Below the pieces are notes generated by a model, which was not told where the DNA came from, made no database searches, and saw only the letters and a program-made list of their open reading frames with translations. A stretch of DNA of 64,000 nucleotides, from NCBI GenBank assembly GCA_026126305.1, contig JAHCJI010000002.1, positions 1-64,000 on the forward strand, read 5' to 3'. Below, one piece after another: positions 33,102-42,416 of the stretch (position 1 is the stretch's first letter; each line of letters begins with the position of its first letter). Made by a program: the position numbers and the translations under genes. The stretch is from Phycisphaeraceae bacterium (GTDB lineage Bacteria; Planctomycetota; Phycisphaerae; Phycisphaerales; UBA1924).

Positions 33102-34430
33102 CTACCTCGGTACCAGGCCATAGGCCGTGAGGCTCGTGGGCGAGCGGCGGGCGGGGGCCAGCAGGACGAAGGGGCGGTCGGTGCTGGCCGTGCGACGGGG
33201 CAGGTAGTCCTCGCTGAGCACGCGCGTGGCCGTCCCGCGTCCGGCCTGCGGGCCGGGCGTCCATAAGACCAGCCCATCGGGCGTGGAGCACAGGGCCCGG
33301 CCGTCGCCGGCGTCGGCCGCGGCCACGCTGCCGGGAGCCAGGGCAACAAGCGTTCGGCGGTGGGCGTCGATGGCGGCCATGCGATCCATCGCGGGGTGGA
33401 AGAAGAACGGGCCCAGGCCCGGCATGGGGTCGCTGGTGGGCAAGGGGCTGCCCGTCGCCAAGGCGTCCGCGGCGCTCAGCCCGGCCACGGCCGACTGCGA
33501 GGCGGCGACGATCTGGGCGGCGCCCTCGAGCCCGCCAGCGGAGGCCAGGTCGTAGCGGCGCACGACACGCCCGGGCGTGCCCATGCTGGCGGTGGAAAGG
33601 TCGATCAGCAGCAACGCGATGGCCCCCGAATCTGCGACGGCCAGGCAGGTGGCGTGCCGCTGGTCGGGGGCCAGCAGCGGGTACACCAGGTGTGCGTCGG
33701 GCAGTTCCAGCACGCGCTCGACGCCCGCGGGGTCTCGGTGGACGAGCGAGAAGCGGGCCAGGGCGTCGTTGGCCGGGCGGCGGGCATAGAGCAGCCCGCC
33801 GGCGGGGCCTAAGACGGCGTGGGCGGCCACGGCCCGGCCTCGGACCAGCCAGGTGACGGCGGCCTGCTGGTCGCTCCAGGACGCCATGCCGATCCACCGC
33901 GAGCCGTCCGGCCGCGGGCTCTCGATCAGCACGCCCCGCGGGCCCGCGTCGCGTCCCAGCAGGATGGGGGCGTCGTGGTCGAAGACCTCGGTGCTCTGGG
34001 CCGGCAAGGCCAGGTTGTCGCGCAGGCGGGCGATGGCGACGGTGGGCATGGGCTCGCCGCGGGGCGCGGGCTCGCCATCGATGGCCAGCCGCCACTGGCG
34101 GCGCGGCGCGGGTGGGGTCTGGGTGGCGATGAACAAGCCGTCGGGGCTGACCATCGGCACGCTCATGCCGTCGTAGGTGATGGGACCCAGCGACTGCACC
34201 GACACCGACACGCGCGAGGCGGTGGTGCCGCCCAGCACGGGCCGGGCGATGGGCTCGTCGGGCAATGAAGCGCTCGAACCGGTGGCCGATCGCGTGGAAG
34301 CGCTGCCCGATGGGGAAGTGGCCGAAGCGCCCGGCCCGCGACGCAGCTGCTCGGTGCGCTGCTGGTCGACCACGCAGCCGGTGGTGGCGATGGCCAGCAG
34401 CGCAACCAGCAAGGCCGGGCGATCAGCCAT
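33102..34430 (-). CDS. Lipoprotein at the end of the type II secretion operon
   Basis: A 442-residue lipoprotein (signal ending ATTGC, Cys about 19) with a Ser/Arg-rich linker (20-55) and then about 380 residues of repeated short beta segments typical of a propeller (for example GSRWIGMASW, LLYARRPANDALARF, RHATCLAVADSGAIALLLI). It is the last gene of the operon. Its ATG overlaps the gspD stop by 8 bases, so it is translationally coupled to the secretin. It could be a secretin-associated or pilotin-like accessory factor, but no known pilotin fold is visible. Confidence 0.65.
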   Translation of the reverse strand: MADRPALLVALLAIATTGCVVDQQRTEQLRRGPGASATSPSGSASTRSATGSSASLPDEPIARPVLGGTTASRVSVSVQSLGPITYDGMSVPMVSPDGLFIATQTPPAPRRQWRLAIDGEPAPRGEPMPTVAIARLRDNLALPAQSTEVFDHDAPILLGRDAGPRGVLIESPRPDGSRWIGMASWSDQQAAVTWLVRGRAVAAHAVLGPAGGLLYARRPANDALARFSLVHRDPAGVERVLELPDAHLVYPLLAPDQRHATCLAVADSGAIALLLIDLSTASMGTPGRVVRRYDLASAGGLEGAAQIVAASQSAVAGLSAADALATGSPLPTSDPMPGLGPFFFHPAMDRMAAIDAHRRTLVALAPGSVAAADAGDGRALCSTPDGLVLWTPGPQAGRGTATRVLSEDYLPRRTASTDRPFVLLAPARRSPTSLTAYGLVPR

Positions 34431-36939
34431 CGGTTGTTCCAAGGCCTTCCTCGCGCGCAGCGGGGGCTGGTTCGGTGGTTTGGCCGATGGGCGCCTCGCC
34501 TTCGAGCGGTTCTTCGATGCCCATCTGCTCGCGCTGGAGACGCAGGCGCAGGCGGTAGGCCTCGTTGAGCACGTCGGCCTCGTCGCCGTTCTCGACCACC
34601 ACGGGGGTGATGAAGATGAGCTGCTCGGTGCTGCTGGCGCCACGCTCGCGCGAGCGGAAGAGCCAGCCCAGGAGCGGGATATCGCCCAGCAGCGGGACCT
34701 TGCGGACCACCTCGGAGTCTTCGTTGCGCAGGATGCCCGAGATGACCAGGGTCTGCCCGCTGCGGACGATGAGCTGGGTGGTCGTCTCGCGGCGGTCGAC
34801 CACCACCTGGCCGCTGGCGTTGGCCTGCCCGGGGGCCACCGAACTCAGCTCGATGTTGACGCGCAGGTCCACGTCGCGGTTGGGTGTCAGTCGCGGGCGC
34901 ACACGCAGCTGGATGCCCACGGCCCGGTACTCGAAGCCTTGGGTCGTACCGCCCGTGTCGGTGGTCTGGGCGTTGGTGATGAAGGGGATGTCCTGGCCGT
35001 CGAAGAACTCGGCCTCCTGGTTGTCACTGGTGAAGATGATCGGGCGGCTGAGGATGTTGACGTTCGTCCGCTCGTCCAAGGCCTGGAGCACGGCGTTGAG
35101 ATCGACGCCCACGTTCAGCACGCTGGTGTCAAAGAGGTTGCCGAAGATGTTGTTCTCGGTGCCCGACGCGCTGGAGGTGAAGGAGATGGCGTTGTCGGTA
35201 CGCGAGAGCCCGATGGCCGAGCTGGACCACCTTAGGCCCAGGGCCTGGGCGTCGTCACGGCTGACCTCGGCGATGACCGCCTGGATCAGCACCTGACGGC
35301 CGGGCTTGTCCAGGCTCTCCACCAGGCTGACCACGGCGTTGCGATACTCCGGTGGGCTGAGCACCATGATGGCGTTCTGACGCCACACGGGCACGATGCG
35401 TAGCTTGCCGATGAGGTTGCTCGGGCCGGCGTTGGTCGTCTGCTCGCGAGCCGACTGCCACCAGAATGTGATCGTGCCCGGGTCGGTCGTGGTGGCGTCG
35501 GTCGTGGTGGCGTCGCTCGAGAAGGGGCTCACGCCCGCGCCGCCGCCAGCGGTCAGCCCGCTCTCGCTCCGAGGGATGGTCGCCAGCGTGCCGTCCAAGG
35601 CCAGCAGGGCGTTGAGCTGCTCGGCGACTTCCTCGGCCGACACGTGCTTGAGCGACACGATGACCGGCAACCCCACGCTCTTGGGCTGGTCCAACTCGCG
35701 GATGATGTCGTCGATGACCTTGAGGTTGTCCGGGCTCTTGGCCACCACGGCGATCTGCCCGGCCGAGGGGATGGCCTCGAAGGCGAACTGCCCGGCCAAA
35801 CGCCCGGCCCCCTGCGAGGTGCCGCTGCTGCCCTGCCCGCCCTGTCCGCCCTGGCCACCTTGCCCGCCGCCACCGGTGGTGGTGGTGCTGGGCCGGCCAA
35901 ACAGCCCGATGAGCAGGTCGCGTACGGCGATGGGGTCGCTGTTCTCCAGCGTGTAGATCCGCGGTGTGACGGTCTCTTCGGGCAGGGGCAGGTCCCACTC
36001 ACGGTCGATCAGTTCGGCGATCTGCTGCATCACGCCCGCCTCGGCCGCGACCGTGACGGCGTTCTGCTGCGTGTTGGCCGTGACGCGCAGCTCGGCGGTC
36101 GAAGCCCCTTCGGTGCCGTCCTGGCCCTGGCCTTGTCCGAAGAACTGGCGGAATTGCTGCTGCTGGGTGCGGCCCTGTTGCTGGGTGCGCTGTGTGGTGT
36201 TGCTGCTCTGGCCGAAGAGGTCGGTGATGTTCCGCGAGATCAGTTCGGCGTCGGCGTACCGCAGGCGGAAGGTACGCGTCACCAAGGCCCGGGAGCCGGG
36301 CTGGTCCAGGCCGGCGATCAGCGACTCGACACGCTGGAGGAGCCCGATACTGCCCAGGACGGCCAGGTGGTTGCTGGCCTCGTCCACCGTCACCTTGGCA
36401 TACTCGGGCAGGATGTCCTTCATGGCGTCGGCCAGTGCCTTGGCCTGCGAGTTGCGGATGCGGTACACCTTCTGGGCCATCGCGCCCACGTCGGTGCGGC
36501 CCAGCACGCTGATGTTGGGGCCGATGACCGGCACGTCCTGCCGTGTCACCTCGTTGATGTCGCGCAAAATGATGATATCGTCGGTCTCGACGACGCCTAC
36601 GCCGTCCTGCTGGAGCGCGAGGATCACCAGGTCCAAGGCTCGCGAGCGCGTGACGGGTGTATCGCTCACCAACGTGATGCGCGCCGGCAGGCGCATCTCG
36701 GGCACGATCACCACCTTGCCCGTGGCCTCGACCAGGAACGGCACCAGGTCCTCGATCGACGCGTCGCGGAACGACAGCGTCGTCGGCGGGCCATCGAGCA
36801 CGCGCCGCCCGTTGGGTCCCGTCGGTGCGTCGCCCGATTGCGCCAGCGCCGCCGGTGCCGCAAGCCCGCAGCACAACACCAGCGCCAGCACCGGGGAGAT
36901 CATGGAAGGACGAATATTCCGAAGGACCGGACGCTGCAT
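34423..36939 (-). CDS. gspD: Type II secretion system secretin GspD
   Basis: An 838-residue outer-membrane secretin. A signal peptide (about 13-34) is followed by N0 (about 50-125, DLVPFLVEATGKVVIVPEMR), N1-N3 domains (about 150-480) with Gln-rich and Gly/Gln linkers (about 250-275 and 350-375), and the secretin domain (about 560-790; QVLIQAVIAEVSRDDA, NVNILSRPIIFTSDNQEAEF, VPLLGDIPLLGWLFR). A Pro/Glu-rich tail follows. It forms the outer-membrane exit channel. GAGG lies 5 bases before the ATG; a short tandem repeat occupies the gap to the upstream gene. Confidence 0.93.
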   Translation of the reverse strand: MQRPVLRNIRPSMISPVLALVLCCGLAAPAALAQSGDAPTGPNGRRVLDGPPTTLSFRDASIEDLVPFLVEATGKVVIVPEMRLPARITLVSDTPVTRSRALDLVILALQQDGVGVVETDDIIILRDINEVTRQDVPVIGPNISVLGRTDVGAMAQKVYRIRNSQAKALADAMKDILPEYAKVTVDEASNHLAVLGSIGLLQRVESLIAGLDQPGSRALVTRTFRLRYADAELISRNITDLFGQSSNTTQRTQQQGRTQQQQFRQFFGQGQGQDGTEGASTAELRVTANTQQNAVTVAAEAGVMQQIAELIDREWDLPLPEETVTPRIYTLENSDPIAVRDLLIGLFGRPSTTTTGGGGQGGQGGQGGQGSSGTSQGAGRLAGQFAFEAIPSAGQIAVVAKSPDNLKVIDDIIRELDQPKSVGLPVIVSLKHVSAEEVAEQLNALLALDGTLATIPRSESGLTAGGGAGVSPFSSDATTTDATTTDPGTITFWWQSAREQTTNAGPSNLIGKLRIVPVWRQNAIMVLSPPEYRNAVVSLVESLDKPGRQVLIQAVIAEVSRDDAQALGLRWSSSAIGLSRTDNAISFTSSASGTENNIFGNLFDTSVLNVGVDLNAVLQALDERTNVNILSRPIIFTSDNQEAEFFDGQDIPFITNAQTTDTGGTTQGFEYRAVGIQLRVRPRLTPNRDVDLRVNIELSSVAPGQANASGQVVVDRRETTTQLIVRSGQTLVISGILRNEDSEVVRKVPLLGDIPLLGWLFRSRERGASSTEQLIFITPVVVENGDEADVLNEAYRLRLRLQREQMGIEEPLEGEAPIGQTTEPAPAAREEGLGTTDG

Positions 36940-36948
36940 ATCAACCTC

Positions 36949-37002
36949 GCTTCAATCCGTCTCGCTTCAACCCGTCTCGCTTTTTCCCGTCTCGCATCAA
37001 CC
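36949..37002. repeat. 15-bp tandem repeat before gspD
   Basis: Three and a half copies of a 15-bp unit. On the minus strand the copies read GAGACGGGAAAAAGC, GAGACGGGTTGAAGC and GAGACGGATTGAAGC, with a partial copy overlapping the stop of the upstream gene. Each copy carries a GAGACGGG that resembles a ribosome-binding site. Confidence 0.7.
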
Positions 37003-37527
37003 TTCGGAAGATGGACCGGACTTGTCTGTAGGAAGAACCAACCTGTCGCGCGGCAACAACGGAACGTCGAACTCGATCCCCTTCCACCGCACGCGGATGG
37101 ACCACGGTGCCGACGCCTCGAGCACCACCAGATCGTCATCCTTCCCTTCGCCCACCGAGACCCAGCGCTTGTCGGCGAAGAGCACCCGGTCGTGGACCAC
37201 CGCGACGACCTTGGGCCCGCCGTACGTGCTGGGCGGTGGCGGCGGCGCCGGTGGCGGCGCGGGTGGTGGTGGGGGGGGCGGTGGCGGCGCTGGCGGCGGC
37301 GGCGGTGGGGGCGGGCTGGGTACATAGAACGGCGAGCGCCCGTCGAGTTGTGCCCGGAAACGCCCGGTGGGGTCTGGCGGTTCGCGCTGTTCGCCGATGA
37401 TCGACTCGGACGCTGGCAGCGACACCATCGCTGATTGGGCCAGCCCGCTCACCGCTACCACCAGCGCGACGCCCGCCGCCGCGCCGGCCACGCCGGTGAG
37501 CACCCATGCCTGGATCGGCGCGTTCAA
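36997..37527 (-). CDS. GspC-like inner-membrane protein with proline-rich linker
   Basis: A 176-residue protein with one N-terminal membrane helix (about 8-30), a poly-Pro linker (about 70-100, long runs of Pro with Ala) and a small C-terminal domain (about 105-165, VVAVVHDRVLFADKRWVSVG). The place in the operon, topology and size fit the GspC role of linking the platform to the secretin, and the end domain resembles the HR region in position. A PDZ domain is absent. I chose the TTG at 37527 because it overlaps the upstream stop as TTGA, like the neighbouring ATGA and GTGA junctions. The identity is inferred from context. Confidence 0.55.
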   Translation of the reverse strand: MNAPIQAWVLTGVAGAAAGVALVVAVSGLAQSAMVSLPASESIIGEQREPPDPTGRFRAQLDGRSPFYVPSPPPPPPPPAPPPPPPPPPAPPPAPPPPPSTYGGPKVVAVVHDRVLFADKRWVSVGEGKDDDLVVLEASAPWSIRVRWKGIEFDVPLLPRDRLVLPTDKSGPSSEG

Positions 37528-38156
37528 GATCCACCCCCCGCCCGGGCCTGGGCACCCAGGGCCCATGCCTCGACGGTCAGCGTTGCCGAGACCGTCCGCG
37601 ACCCATCGCCACCGCGACGCACGATCACACGCGACACGCCGGCCACGTCCGGGCTCGACTCGAGCGCGCCCAGCACACGGCTGAAGGCCTCGGGCGAGGC
37701 GTCGAAGGACACCGTGCTCACCAGGCGCACCAGCGAGCCGCGCCCGCCGAAGTGCTGTGTCGCAGGCCCGTCGGCCAGGTTCTGCTCGATGGTCTGCGTG
37801 CGTGCCCCGCTGACGCCAGCCTCACGCAGCGCGCTGTCGACGGCTCGATTCAGTGCGCTGGCGCGCTCGCCGCGAGGACCGGGGGTCGTCATCGGCCCAT
37901 GCATCCGCTCGCCCATCGCGATGGCCTGCATGTCGTCGTCGGCCTGCCGGCCCATAGCCTGCACCGATCGGATGCGGGCCGTCATGGCCTGCACGCGGGC
38001 GTTGGCCTCGACCGTCGCCACCACAACAGGCTCCAGAATCGCAAAATACGCGCCGATGCCCAACGCCGCCACCACCAGCCACCGGGCCGATCGCGGCAAC
38101 GATCGGAATGTCCCGATCACGCCCGTGCGTTTGTCCGTCGCCGCATCTGCCATCAT
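37524..38156 (-). CDS. GspM-like type II secretion assembly protein
   Basis: A 210-residue protein with one membrane helix (about 20-42), a helical stretch (about 45-80) and a ferredoxin-like C-terminal half (about 120-200). Its position after gspL and before the GspC-like gene, and the one-helix bitopic topology, match GspM/PilO, which scaffolds GspL in the inner-membrane platform. Sequence identity is too low to be certain. Start and stop overlap the neighbours by 4 bases (ATGA upstream, TTGA downstream). Confidence 0.65.
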   Translation of the reverse strand: MMADAATDKRTGVIGTFRSLPRSARWLVVAALGIGAYFAILEPVVVATVEANARVQAMTARIRSVQAMGRQADDDMQAIAMGERMHGPMTTPGPRGERASALNRAVDSALREAGVSGARTQTIEQNLADGPATQHFGGRGSLVRLVSTVSFDASPEAFSRVLGALESSPDVAGVSRVIVRRGGDGSRTVSATLTVEAWALGAQARAGGGS

Positions 38157-39940
38157 CCACCCCCCGCGCTGAAGCGAGATCGCAGCTTCGTTGCCTCGTC
38201 TTCCAGCCGAGCCCGTGTCTCGGCGTCGAGCTTCGTATCGCGCGAGGCGCTGTTGCGGATGCGCCATTCGTTCATCAAGGCCCGGCGATCCATCTCGTCC
38301 ATCTGCGCTTCGGTGAGAGGCGAGGGCACGCCATCGACCGAAGCCGGCCCGGCCTCTCCGGTTGGGCGGCGATCGCTGGTTGACTCCCGGCCAGCGGCGG
38401 TCGGGCTTTCACGAGAGGCCGTTCGGTCTCCCGTCGAAGCCGGGCCAGTTCCCGTTGGGCTCGACGAGCCCGTTGTCCTGGCGCGAGGGCCCGAACTGCC
38501 GATGCCCGAAGCCAGCAATGGCGCGTTCAGATTGCTGGCCCCTTCGCCGTAGAGCACCTCGGCCAGAGGCGTCTGGGCAAAGTCCAGTGGAACGCTCGCG
38601 CGGCCGGTGGCGTTGCGCACGCGGGCGCTGATTTGGAACTCAACCTGATCGCCCACGATCTCGCGCCGTGCCACGGTCACCGAGCCCAGCGTCCCCAGGC
38701 TGTTGAGCGAGGCCTCGAACTGGCTCAGCAGCGTCTCGGGCGGGCCTTCGATGCTCGGGCCCCTTGGGGCAATCTGCACGAAACCCTCGATATCCACCAA
38801 GGCGTTGCTGTCCAGGCGGACGCTCTCGACCACCACATGCACGGGCGCGGCACTGGTCACCTCGGCGAGCATCTTGGTCATGGGCCAGACCGTCGCGTTC
38901 AACTGCCGATACAACGCCGCGCGCCGGGCCGTGTCCTGGTACTGCACTCGGAGTTCCTCGGCCCGCTTGGCCTTGCCGGCCAGCATGGACTGGCGTGCCT
39001 TGGCCGAGAGCAGGGGAACGAAGAGCACCAGCAGCACGCACGCGGCGCAGACCACTGCCACGCGGCGAGGCGAAGCGAGCCACGTATCCAGCCGATCCCG
39101 CGCCGAGACACGTGTCGCCGGCGCTTCGGCGTGCAGGCCCGCCAGGGTGCGGGTCGCCGGGTCTTCTGAAGCCGACAGCATCGCCGCGCAGACCAACAGG
39201 AAGACCCTGGCAGCTTGCTCCCCGGAGGGGTCCCATCCACGAACGCGGGAGGCTAGTGCCTCACCCACGCCCGAAGACCACCCGACGCACCGACCATCGA
39301 CCGGCGTCGATGCCCGTTCCAGTGCCGAACGAACGTGTTCCTCGTGCAAACCGACCGCCGAGGCGGCCTCGCGCAAGCGACGATCGACATGCTCGGCCGA
39401 TCCCAGCACCCCGGGCTGCTCGCGAAGTGCCCGCACCAGCAAGCCCTCGGGCCCGCTCGCGGCCACCACCAGCACGCCTTGGGCGTCGTCGGTAGCAAAT
39501 GCGCAGCCCTCGGCCAGTGAGACTGCAAAGCCCAGTGCGGAAGCCGCTGTTGTGTAGCCCGTCGCTGCGGTGTCCACCGCTGCGTCGTCTTCGCCGGGTA
39601 GCCACGCCGTCAGCAGGGCCGTGCGACCCTCGCCCGGGCCAGCCAATGCTCCGCAGGCCCTTCGCCACGCGGGCACACGCTCGGGCAGTTCGCCATCGCC
39701 GAGCAGTTCGAGCGAACGCAGCAAGTCCGCGGGCGGGAGGTTTTCAATGCCCCGGCAGCGCACCAGCGTGCGGGCCCAGGGCGCGATCCCCACGCGCAGC
39801 GATGCCGCGGTGGCGTTCTGCGACAAGGCAAGTCGGTACCGCCCGCCCTCGGGTTGCAGGCAGGCTTCAACCAATTGGCCGCCCAGGCGCTCGGAGGCGA
39901 CGACGCCGATGGGGGTTTGTTGTTCACGTGCCTTGGCCAC
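38153..39940 (-). CDS. gspL: GspL-like protein (PilM/PilN-type fusion)
   Basis: A 595-residue protein. The N-terminal 270 residues resemble the degenerate actin-like cytoplasmic domain of GspL/PilM, a single membrane helix lies at about 283-305 (VAVVCAACVLLVLFVPLL), and a PilN-like coiled coil and ferredoxin-like domain follow (about 310-435). The last 130 residues are Ser/Gly/Thr-rich and then charged helical (EMDRRALMNEW). It should connect the GspE ATPase with GspM. The C-terminal extension is unusual for GspL. ATG follows gspK by 9 bases. Confidence 0.75.
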   Translation of the reverse strand: MAKAREQQTPIGVVASERLGGQLVEACLQPEGGRYRLALSQNATAASLRVGIAPWARTLVRCRGIENLPPADLLRSLELLGDGELPERVPAWRRACGALAGPGEGRTALLTAWLPGEDDAAVDTAATGYTTAASALGFAVSLAEGCAFATDDAQGVLVVAASGPEGLLVRALREQPGVLGSAEHVDRRLREAASAVGLHEEHVRSALERASTPVDGRCVGWSSGVGEALASRVRGWDPSGEQAARVFLLVCAAMLSASEDPATRTLAGLHAEAPATRVSARDRLDTWLASPRRVAVVCAACVLLVLFVPLLSAKARQSMLAGKAKRAEELRVQYQDTARRAALYRQLNATVWPMTKMLAEVTSAAPVHVVVESVRLDSNALVDIEGFVQIAPRGPSIEGPPETLLSQFEASLNSLGTLGSVTVARREIVGDQVEFQISARVRNATGRASVPLDFAQTPLAEVLYGEGASNLNAPLLASGIGSSGPRARTTGSSSPTGTGPASTGDRTASRESPTAAGRESTSDRRPTGEAGPASVDGVPSPLTEAQMDEMDRRALMNEWRIRNSASRDTKLDAETRARLEDEATKLRSRFSAGGG

Positions 39941-39949
39941 AATCCTCCC

Positions 39950-41281
39950 TTACCGGATCACAATATCCCGGATCACGACTGGAAGGCGGGATCGATCGAC
40001 CGTGGCGATCAATTCCACCTCCATGCCCGAAGCCTCATCCACGCCCACGCTGCGGATCACGAACACAGAACTGCGAAACCCGAACTGACCGACCAACTCC
40101 TGCACGCGACCGCGTGTCAGGCCCGGCACGTTCATCAGGTCTGCCGCCGTCCGAAAGCCCTGCCCACGCCCGGCCCGCTCGCGGATCAGGATATCGGCCA
40201 CGGACCTGGTGACGCCCGGAACATATGCCAGCGTGTCTTCCGAAACCGTATTCAGATTGATCTTTCCGGGCACCAGTGGCCCGGTGGCGTCGAGCCACGG
40301 GCCATCGATGGCCGCCTCTTCAATCAACAAGCCGATCTGCTGGTCGGTCAGCGGCTGTGCGTTCGCGTTGATCACCTGACCCGTCAGGCCACGCAGCGAA
40401 CGCAATGGCGTGTTGATCAAAGCCAGGAGTGATGCATTGTTCGTGCCGGCGTACTGCGCGATCACGTCGGCTTGCTCGGCGCTGATGCCCACCCGTCCCA
40501 CCAGTTCCGCACCACCCAGCCCAAGACCAAGCCGCACGCGGGGCAGGCCTGAGAGCCCGAGCGTGCTCTCGCTGCTGACCACCGTCAGGATGCCCGACCA
40601 GCCAGTATCCAGCACACCATCGGCATTATCATTGGGAAAGGTCAGGGCGCCATCGTTCTCGTTGGGGTCCAGCACGCCGTTGAGGTTCCAATCCTCCCCA
40701 CGAACGTCCAGGGGCAAAATGCCAACGATGAGCTCCAGTTCCTCGATGGTCTCCAGAGGACCGTTTCGGGGCAGGTACGACTGCGGGCGCGAAAGGTACG
40801 TGCCCAGTTCGGCACCCAGCGGGCTCACATCGTCGTCGGGGTCCGTCCAGTCCACGATCTTGGCGATCAGATCCTCGGTCATGCCCGGCAGCCAGAACAG
40901 ATCCTCAGGAGTCATCCGAGAGAGATGGATCCTCGCGTGCGCATCCGCCGGGCCATCGAACCGTTTGCGGCCTTCCCAGTGCTCAATCGAGTATGAACTC
41001 GCCTGGCCCACGCTGCCCGAGGCCGCCCGGGACATCCGGTCGTACACGTTGAACGCATCGGTGGGGTGCGGATTTTCGGCGTCGTCGGCCAGGATGGCGA
41101 TCATCTGCTCCATGCCCGAGATCGCCGCCCATCGTGCCCGCACTTCCGCAAGGCTGTCGCGAGAGCCGAAGGCCTGCCCAAGCCCTGCCGACTGCACGCC
41201 CATCACCAGCACCGAGGCCAGCCCGATGACCCACAGCGCCAGCACCGTAGCAAAACTGCGACGACCCTTGGGGCAATTCAC
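39950..41281 (-). CDS. gspK: Minor pseudopilin GspK
   Basis: A 443-residue GspK, longer than other pseudopilins as usual. A basic leader precedes the hydrophobic helix (SFATVLALWVIGLASVLVMG), without the Glu at position 5, as normal for GspK. The large inserted domain includes two helix-hairpin-helix-like segments (INLNTVSEDTLAYVPGV and LMNVPGLTRGRVQELVGQFG). It caps the pseudopilus tip with GspI and GspJ. The GTG at 41281 overlaps the gspJ stop as GTGA. Confidence 0.85.
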   Translation of the reverse strand: MNCPKGRRSFATVLALWVIGLASVLVMGVQSAGLGQAFGSRDSLAEVRARWAAISGMEQMIAILADDAENPHPTDAFNVYDRMSRAASGSVGQASSYSIEHWEGRKRFDGPADAHARIHLSRMTPEDLFWLPGMTEDLIAKIVDWTDPDDDVSPLGAELGTYLSRPQSYLPRNGPLETIEELELIVGILPLDVRGEDWNLNGVLDPNENDGALTFPNDNADGVLDTGWSGILTVVSSESTLGLSGLPRVRLGLGLGGAELVGRVGISAEQADVIAQYAGTNNASLLALINTPLRSLRGLTGQVINANAQPLTDQQIGLLIEEAAIDGPWLDATGPLVPGKINLNTVSEDTLAYVPGVTRSVADILIRERAGRGQGFRTAADLMNVPGLTRGRVQELVGQFGFRSSVFVIRSVGVDEASGMEVELIATVDRSRLPVVIRDIVIR

Positions 41282-41982
41282 GGCCCACCCCCGGCGGCCT
41301 GCGCCTGCGAGGGAGTGGGCAACGCGAACACACGCGGGATCGAAGCCACACGCCGCGCCGTCGCGCTGCCCTTCCCATCGGGCGTGCGCGTGCGTACCTC
41401 GATCACCACCATGTGCGGCAGGCCCAACTGATCCGAATCCCACGATGCCCACAATCCCTCGGTATCGCCGGCGAGCACCGAGAATGACACCACATCGCGG
41501 GCCACTTCCGTCGCCACGCCACCGGCGTCCTGGTATTCATCAAAGGCCATATCGAGACGCCGCCACAATGAAGGCCCGTCCAGGCTCTCCATGATCCTGT
41601 AACCCACCTCAAACTCGCCACCGTCGGATTCCATCGCCGGATCGCTCACCGACCGTACGGGCTCGAGACCCCGTGCCAGCATATAGATCGAATCCCGAGC
41701 CTCCTCGCCTTGGCCACCGTCTCGGATCACCAGCCTGGTGCGGCTGAGATCCTGACGGCGCAGCGTCTGGAGCACCGATCGCTGCACCATCTGGGCCGCG
41801 CGGTCGGCGCTGGCCCAGGCGCGGGCGTGTGCCCTTGAGGTCTCCCGGGCCGAACCAAGCCTGGAAACCGCAGATGCTACCAGACCGGTCAGCAACACCA
41901 GCACGCCCACGGCCGCCAGCGTCTCCACGAGCGTGAAGCCGCCACGGCGGGTGGTGCGACGGATTGGCCGATCGGGCGTCAT
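41278..41982 (-). CDS. gspJ: Minor pseudopilin GspJ
   Basis: A 234-residue prepilin. The leader MTPDRPIRRTTRRGG is cut before FTLVETLAAVGVLVLL, with the conserved Glu at position 5. The rest is a beta-rich domain of GspJ length ending in a Gln/Ala tail. It forms the tip complex with GspI and GspK. ATG overlaps the gspI stop as ATGA. Confidence 0.85.
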   Translation of the reverse strand: MTPDRPIRRTTRRGGFTLVETLAAVGVLVLLTGLVASAVSRLGSARETSRAHARAWASADRAAQMVQRSVLQTLRRQDLSRTRLVIRDGGQGEEARDSIYMLARGLEPVRSVSDPAMESDGGEFEVGYRIMESLDGPSLWRRLDMAFDEYQDAGGVATEVARDVVSFSVLAGDTEGLWASWDSDQLGLPHMVVIEVRTRTPDGKGSATARRVASIPRVFALPTPSQAQAAGGGP

Positions 41983-42416
41983 CGTTCGATGGTCTCCGGC
42001 GGGCGGCGGTTGGGGTCGGGCTCGTCTCCCAACCTCGGGGCGATCAGGGCATCCAAGACGAACGAACGCGGCTGCCCCGTCGCCGATTGCCATGAAACCA
42101 CGACACGGACCTCGTCGGCCTCGCCCGCACCCCGTGTCCGGGTGCTGACCTCATAGGAAAAACGCTCAAAAGGCTCGCTGCCCGAGCCACTCGGCCGGAT
42201 CACCTTCGTGTACGATTCGAGTCCATAAGCATGGATCGTTGACATGATCTCGTCGGCCACCATGCCAGCCTGCCGGAGTTCGCCCGCCTCGCGCTGCATC
42301 GATAGCGCACGCGTCGACACTGCCAGGATGCCGCCCAGCGCGATGCCGATCAGCACCGTGCCAACCAGCACGTCGACCAGCAGAAACCCGCCGCGATGGC
42401 GTGCCGGCCTCACCAT
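41979..42416 (-). CDS. gspI: Minor pseudopilin GspI
   Basis: A 145-residue prepilin with the leader MVRPARHRGG and helix FLLVDVLVGTVLIGIALGG. The residue at mature position 5 is Asp instead of the near-universal Glu; it normally neutralises the N-terminus of the neighbouring subunit. Size and operon place fit GspI. It overlaps gspH by 7 bases and gspJ by 4. Confidence 0.82.
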   Translation of the reverse strand: MVRPARHRGGFLLVDVLVGTVLIGIALGGILAVSTRALSMQREAGELRQAGMVADEIMSTIHAYGLESYTKVIRPSGSGSEPFERFSYEVSTRTRGAGEADEVRVVVSWQSATGQPRSFVLDALIAPRLGDEPDPNRRPPETIER

